Shown here piece by piece: positions 59,605 to 64,000 of a stretch of 64,000 nucleotides of DNA. The position numbers were made by a program, and so were the translations under genes. Source of the stretch: Ochotona curzoniae (lineage: Eukaryota; Chordata; Mammalia; Lagomorpha; Ochotonidae); assembly GCF_017591425.1 (NCBI RefSeq), contig NW_024466218.1, positions 9,106,001 through 9,170,000 on the forward strand, read 5' to 3'. Each line of letters starts with the position of its first letter. The stretch's first letter is position 1. The notes below the pieces were generated by a model. It had not been told where the DNA came from. It searched no databases and saw only the letters and a list, made by a program, of their open reading frames with translations.

Positions 59605-59872
59605 AAATGGCACTTGTTATGCTGGTGTCCTATGTCTGAGTACTAACTTTAAATCCCAGCTTCACTCCTGGCTTGAGCCTCCATTCTTTAAAGTTTATCC
59701 TGTAAAGTAATGAGTGTTGGTTCAAGTGGTTGGGTCCTGTTTTCCCCTGTATTGAGATCTTGGCTCCTAACTTGTGTTTGGCCCTGCCTTAGATGCTGTA
59801 GGCATTTGGGGGAAGGAAACATCAGATAAGAGATCTCTACCTTTCCTTGCCTTTCAAGTGATATAAAATTTA
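59605..59872 (+). mobile_element. Old, degraded CSINE-related SINE
   Basis: Sense remnant: aaaatggcacttgttatgctgg, aatcccagcttcactcctgg, gttcaagtggttgggtcctg, cttggctcctaacttg, gtaggcatttggggg and gcctttcaagtgatataaa. High divergence. Confidence 0.6.
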
Positions 59873-60034
59873 AAAATAGTATTGCCATTACATTTATAGT
59901 AATAAAACATTGCCATCTCCCCAAACTTAAGCATTTAAAAGTTTTCCACATGCAAGGGCACTAAACAAATGCCGTTGTGTACTTATACTGATCTTCCACT
60001 TTTTACTTACGGTTTATCTCAACATACCTGTTAT

Positions 60035-60175
60035 TTATCCATTCATGTATGCATCCATTCATCATCTAACAGCTATTCAGGACCTTTGTAGCTGATGTCC
60101 TAGATACATGCTGACATTGATAGTAACATAACTCTTTATCCATGGCTTCTATCAGCTTCAAACTGTTTTGACTAA
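60035..60175 (-). mobile_element. LINE-2 3' end (antisense)
   Basis: ttatttatccattcatgtatgcatccattcatc .. cagctattcaggacctttgtagctgatgtcc follows the reversed L2 terminus. Confidence 0.5.
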
Positions 60176-60235
60176 TCATTTATAGGATGGAGAACAGTGA
60201 GCCAACATATTCTAGTTACCTTTAAAATAAACATA

Positions 60236-60553
60236 GGTCCTGGTGCAATGTCTCAATGACTAAATCATCCCTTGCGAGTGCTGGAATCCCATATACATGC
60301 CGGTTCATGTTCTGGCTGTTCCTCTTTGCATGCAGTTTCCTTCCTATGGCTTGGGAAAGCATTAGAGGACGGATCAAAGCGTTGGGACTGTACACTCATG
60401 TGGGAGACCCAGAGGAAGACCATGGCTTCAGACTGGCTCAGCTGTGGCTATTGTGGCCATTTGGGGAGTGAGCCAGTGAAGATCTTTTTGGGAAAGATCT
60501 TTTTGTCTTTCCTCTCCATAAATCTGATCAGCTTTTCCAATAAATGTAAATAG
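60236..60553 (+). mobile_element. CSINE
   Basis: Sense copy: ggtcctggtgcaatgtctc, ggaatcccatatacatgccggttc, catgtgggagacccagagg, ggccatttggggagtgagc. A short direct repeat gatcttttt(g) near 60481-60510 is an internal duplication of the tail segment. Confidence 0.9.
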
Positions 60554-60929
60554 TTTTCACACAAAATAAATGTGGCTTTATTCTCAATACACAGATGCAT
60601 TATCAAGTCTTATTATACCCCTTTTAAAGCAAGCAATGGTTACACACTGGATAAACTCCAATGAAAAGTATGAAATTCAGAGAGTATAAGGACTATAATA
60701 AGCTGGCTGTGATTTAGATTGAGAAAAGATACGAGTTCCACATAGCACATTGAAATCTAACAAAATATTGTTATTGTCCATACTATAAACATCTCATGAA
60801 TTTTTCTCTATTTGCCTGATTATGTTACATAAGTAAAAGGTAACCTGGCATATTACGTTTGATAAGTTAGCATGTGTCACTATCAAATGTTACCAAATGC
60901 TGCTTTTCAAATTGTACCTGCGGTTGGTA
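60554..60929. other. AT-rich sequence, no gene recognised
   Basis: Nothing recognised. Confidence 0.4.
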
Positions 60930-61197
60930 TTTTAAAAAGAAACCTCATTTGAATGACAGAAAGAAAGCAATATTTCCCATCTTTCTGGTTGATTTCCCAA
61001 ACAGCTGCAATAGCTGACGATTGTTTCACCTGAAGCCAGGGATATGATATTCAGTCTGAGTCTCCCATGTGGATGGTAAGGACCCACTTACCTGAGTCAT
61101 TGTCACTGCAGCCAGGGTCTGGAATTCAAACTCAGCCCTGTGATGTGGCACAGGGGCATCTGAACCACGAGGCTAAGTGTCCACTGCCCTGGTGCTA
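60930..61197 (-). mobile_element. Old CSINE
   Basis: Antisense remnant: aacctcatttgaatgacag, atttcccaaacagctgcaatagc, tctgagtctcccatgtggatgg and a head remnant around gtccactgccctggtg. Confidence 0.7.
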
Positions 61198-61347
61198 GAG
61201 TATTTAAGTGGGAGGTTTGGTAGTGGTCATCTCCCTCAACACCTCGTTTGGCCATTAGGAAAGCACTGACCAAGAAAGTTGTAGTCCTAGTTGGAGGAGG
61301 ATGCCCTCACCCAGCTTCTTCATTTGGGGTTGTTTTTGTTTTTCATT

Positions 61348-61650
61348 TTTTTTTCTTTTTAGCAAGACATTTAAAAACAGAATTAGAAAGATGCACACAG
61401 ATCTTCCCTCCACTTGTCCATTTCCCAAATGTCTTCATTGGCTGGAGCTGGGCTGGTCCTGAGTCAGCAGCCTTTTCCAGGTCTCCCGTGCAGGTTCAAG
61501 GGCCCAAGGCCTTGGGCCATCTTCTGCTTTCGCACACATGTTAGTAGTGAGCTGGATCAGCAGTCGAACAGCTGAGTTCGCAACTGAGGCACTTAAGAGA
61601 TGCCAGCACCACAGGTGGAGGTTAAATCTTCTATGCCACAGTGCCTGCCC
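61348..61650 (-). mobile_element. Old CSINE
   Basis: Antisense copy: agcaagacatttaaaaacag, cttccctccacttgtccatttccc, ggctggagctgggctgg, cttgggccatcttctgctttc, gaacagctgagttcgcaac and a head remnant tatgccacagtgcctgccc. Confidence 0.8.
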
Positions 61651-63695
61651 TAGTCAGAGCTCTTGGATTTTGTTTCTCCTACAGCTTTTTCTGGGACTTG
61701 TTTCATCAGCTGATAACAGGGCTGATGATAGTCTGAATAGGGGAAGAAGAGTCTTGGTTTATAAGCTAATTCTCCAACTAATTTTCTATTCCTTTTACCT
61801 ACTCCCTCGTTTTCCTTCCTGCCAATCCTTTTCCAAAGACAGCATCTCTATCTTTATAGCATTTCCGGTGCAAAAGAATCCTGAGGCTTCCATTTAGTAG
61901 TGAACCATCAACATTTTTTTTTTTAACCCAGGGTTCTGATAGAATTGCAATGTTATCTTGAGTTAAGGCAATGGCAAATTTTGGCAAATTGGAGGGGACT
62001 CTCAGGGTTTGTAATCTTCTGATTGCATGTGTAAATGGCTGCTTCTTTTGCTTGGTGTGTAGCAGGTTTGAACTCCCAGCAAGTGTACCGCAAATACTGA
62101 TGACAGAGTAACTTGGGTTTACCATAATTCTGGGGAGATACTTTCAATGTTGACATGACCGATGGCATTTATGTCTTAGTCATAAAATCACTAGGCATTG
62201 CATGTACACAGACCAAACGATTTGGCTCGGCCATGTCTTCTCATTTTCCTATATCTCTTTGTGATCCTGCAATCCAAAAGTATGCATATCCTACTTTTGG
62301 TTTTTCCTTCTTGTAAACATGAACTTAACTCAGGTGGATACTCAGAAAGATGGCCTAAGTTTGTCCCATTATACAATCTGCACATCTTTTCCCCTTATAA
62401 AGCGGGGGAGAGGGTGCTTTTAATGACTTCTCTAAGTTTGTTTTCCCTGTATCCTTAATTATATTAAATACCCATATATTCCCTCCCTGAGTATTCATTT
62501 AGTGAGAAGGTTTTGTAATAGTCACATTTAATTTATCAGGGTGCAATAATTTGTGTTTCCCAATCATCTTGCCGACTTTGGTTCATTATACTATTGTTTC
62601 ACATGAGTAAGTTAGCAAAGTTTGGATTGATTGACTCTAATTAACTAAAACTGGTTCCAGGCTGTGCATCTATTGTCATGGTAGCTAGCCGCAAAGCCCT
62701 AAACTGCTCAGCAATGGTGATATAAGGTGATATTGATTTGAAAACTGTAGATAATGTGCAACTTTGGGCTTTTCACTGTTTGGGAGACAAAAAATGGCAA
62801 AGGAAGCATTCTCATGTGAATTTTAAGGGAGCTTGGGAGTATGAACTGGTGTTTTTTTTAGTTCATTTATTTGTTTTTGTTCTATCCATACATAATTCCA
62901 GACAGACTAAACAAGAAAAATTAAAAGTTTAGTGGTAAGAGGAAGACTAACAAGTCTATGGGTTTTGAAATTGTAACAAAAGGAAATGTCAAGATCCACC
63001 AAAACATCGCTGGGGAATTTATGCTTAGGTAGAGCTTATCTTTGTATACATTAGTTGTTGAAAACCATGATTGTCTTATATTTCTTCTTTTCTTTGTTGA
63101 CTTGTTCATAGTCAATGATTTTACCTGTGAACAAATGGCTTTTAGACAGTATGGTCAACTGCAATCATCTGTGGCCCATAAGCCTGAGCAACTCTCACTC
63201 TTTTAGGTCTAACCATTTCGTTCTGGACTGAGATCAACTTTGCAAAATCATTAAATAGAATGCCATAAGTGAGATTCATCAGGTTTCTAACTTTTCCAAG
63301 CAAGATGGTGCAACTTCTAGTGCTCTTAAAGTACCACTTGGGCCACCTTTAGTTTGCTGCCACTTGATTTTGCACTTCCAGCTTAAGGCATCTGAGTCTC
63401 TGTTCTCTCTGACACTTTGACCCACTCTGTTACATCCTTTGACTGTTGGTTTCTTAACAAACTTCATCAGAACAGCCTTTATGTACCAGCAGATGGCTGA
63501 AGGGGAAGTGTAACTTGTGTATTACAGAGCCTTTCTCAAGAAATTCCTTTTAGAGAAACACAAGACTTCAGTTTATCCAGCTGCTTCTTCATTGATACTG
63601 AGATCCTTTTGCAGGAGTCAGGCTAGGCAAATTTATGTCCGTGTACTCCCCATTTGATTGTGTGTAGACTTTTGTTAATTGTTACTTAAAAAAAT
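61651..63695. other. No gene recognised; some coding-like minus-strand text
   Basis: No repeat recognised. Minus-strand frames at 61799-62125 (108 codons) and around 63130-63470 look non-random in composition, but I cannot link them to a family. They may be old pseudogene scraps or chance. Confidence 0.3.
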
Positions 63696-63696
63696 T

Positions 63697-63892
63697 ATGA
63701 TACAGTTCTTTAGGCTTGGAATCTCCCTTCCATCTTCTCTGACCCCTTTCTGTTTTCCCCCATATTATAACAATAGTATAGTCCTTCAACAATAATCACA
63801 AGTCTATAATTTTTCTATTTAAGTGTATCATGACATGGCAGAGATAGACAGTGATACAGAGTCAGTATTCTATTGTCAAGATATATTTAGCA
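63697..63892 (-). mobile_element. L1 3' UTR fragment
   Basis: Aligns by eye with 46070-46265 of the larger L1: tattataacaatagtatagtcc, ttcaacaataatcacaagtc, atttaagtgtatcatgacatgg, ggcagagatagacag, ctattgtcaagatatattta. Same orientation, but diverged. Only the 3' UTR part is present, interrupted by the start of a CSINE. Confidence 0.75.
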
Positions 63893-64000
63893 GGGCTTGA
63901 TGCAATAACCTTGTGGCTAAAGTCCTCGCCTTGCATGCACTGGAATCCCATATGGGTACCGGTTTGTGTCCCAGCTGCTCCACTTGCATCCACTCCCTGC
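63893..64000 (+). mobile_element. CSINE, cut by the window edge
   Basis: Sense head: gggcttgatgcaataacc, ttgtggctaaagtcctcgc, ggaatcccatatgggtaccgg, ctgctccacttgcatcc. The body lies beyond the window. It appears to have inserted into the L1 3' UTR. Confidence 0.9.

Noticed and set aside
62190..62390. Possible ribosomal-protein pseudogene (basic string RYRKMRRHGRAKS on the minus strand)
   Set aside because: Compared mentally with several ribosomal proteins; beyond a short basic run nothing aligns.
1..64000. CRISPR array, operons, prophage or toxin-antitoxin systems
   Set aside because: No spaced direct repeats, no ribosome-binding-site-led gene runs, and the repeat content is mammalian.

Overview
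This window looks like a stretch of lagomorph nuclear genome, either intergenic or the inside of a long intron. No complete protein-coding gene, rRNA, tRNA gene, CRISPR array or prokaryote-type operon is recognisable. The longest open frames are about 130 codons and most are by-products of SINE sequence. The call on organism rests on roughly thirty copies of the tRNA-derived lagomorph C-repeat (CSINE), recognisable by a gggcc-ggcgc-type head, the ggatcccatatgggcgccggtt block and an aaataaatctt tail. The tail variant (ctctctgtatatctg..ttccaat) and three closely related, young-looking copies fit a pika (Ochotona) better than a rabbit. That last step is inference.

Layout. 1-11.5 kb: AT-rich single-copy DNA with CSINEs, two MIRs, an MLT1-like solo LTR (9.8-10.15 kb) and an L2 tail (10.5-10.95 kb). 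11.5-16.6 kb: mostly non-repetitive, with CpG-retaining blocks around 12.6-14.1 kb that could be conserved non-coding DNA. 17.1-17.7 kb: a second ancient LTR. 18.3-30 kb: SINE-rich, with L2 and MIR fragments, plus a degenerate reverse-transcriptase fragment at 20.8-21.3 kb that does not look like L1 and is the most unusual repeat here. 30-37 kb: few recognisable repeats; it holds a sequence at 32,850-32,888 with the hallmarks of a 39-nt exon. 37-46 kb: several CSINEs including young ones, a second exon-like signal at 41,910-41,943, and an LTR split by a SINE. 46.0-47.7 kb: an antisense, 5'-truncated L1 with the C-terminal part of ORF2 and the 3' UTR. 49.8-51.1 kb: a coding-like but broken minus-strand reading frame, perhaps a pseudogene. 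52-55 kb: mostly unique sequence. 55-57.4 kb: dense SINEs including a SINE inside a SINE. 57.4-64 kb: degenerate CSINEs, an L2 tail, and a second L1 3' UTR fragment followed by a CSINE cut by the window edge.

There is no set of genes acting together. What can be read directly is a record of retrotransposition: intact target-site duplications of up to 19 bp, SINEs inserted into older SINEs and into an LTR, and inverted SINE pairs. The two exon-like signals, both on the plus strand, raise the possibility that the window lies inside a long plus-strand transcription unit. I found no convincing new biological system.
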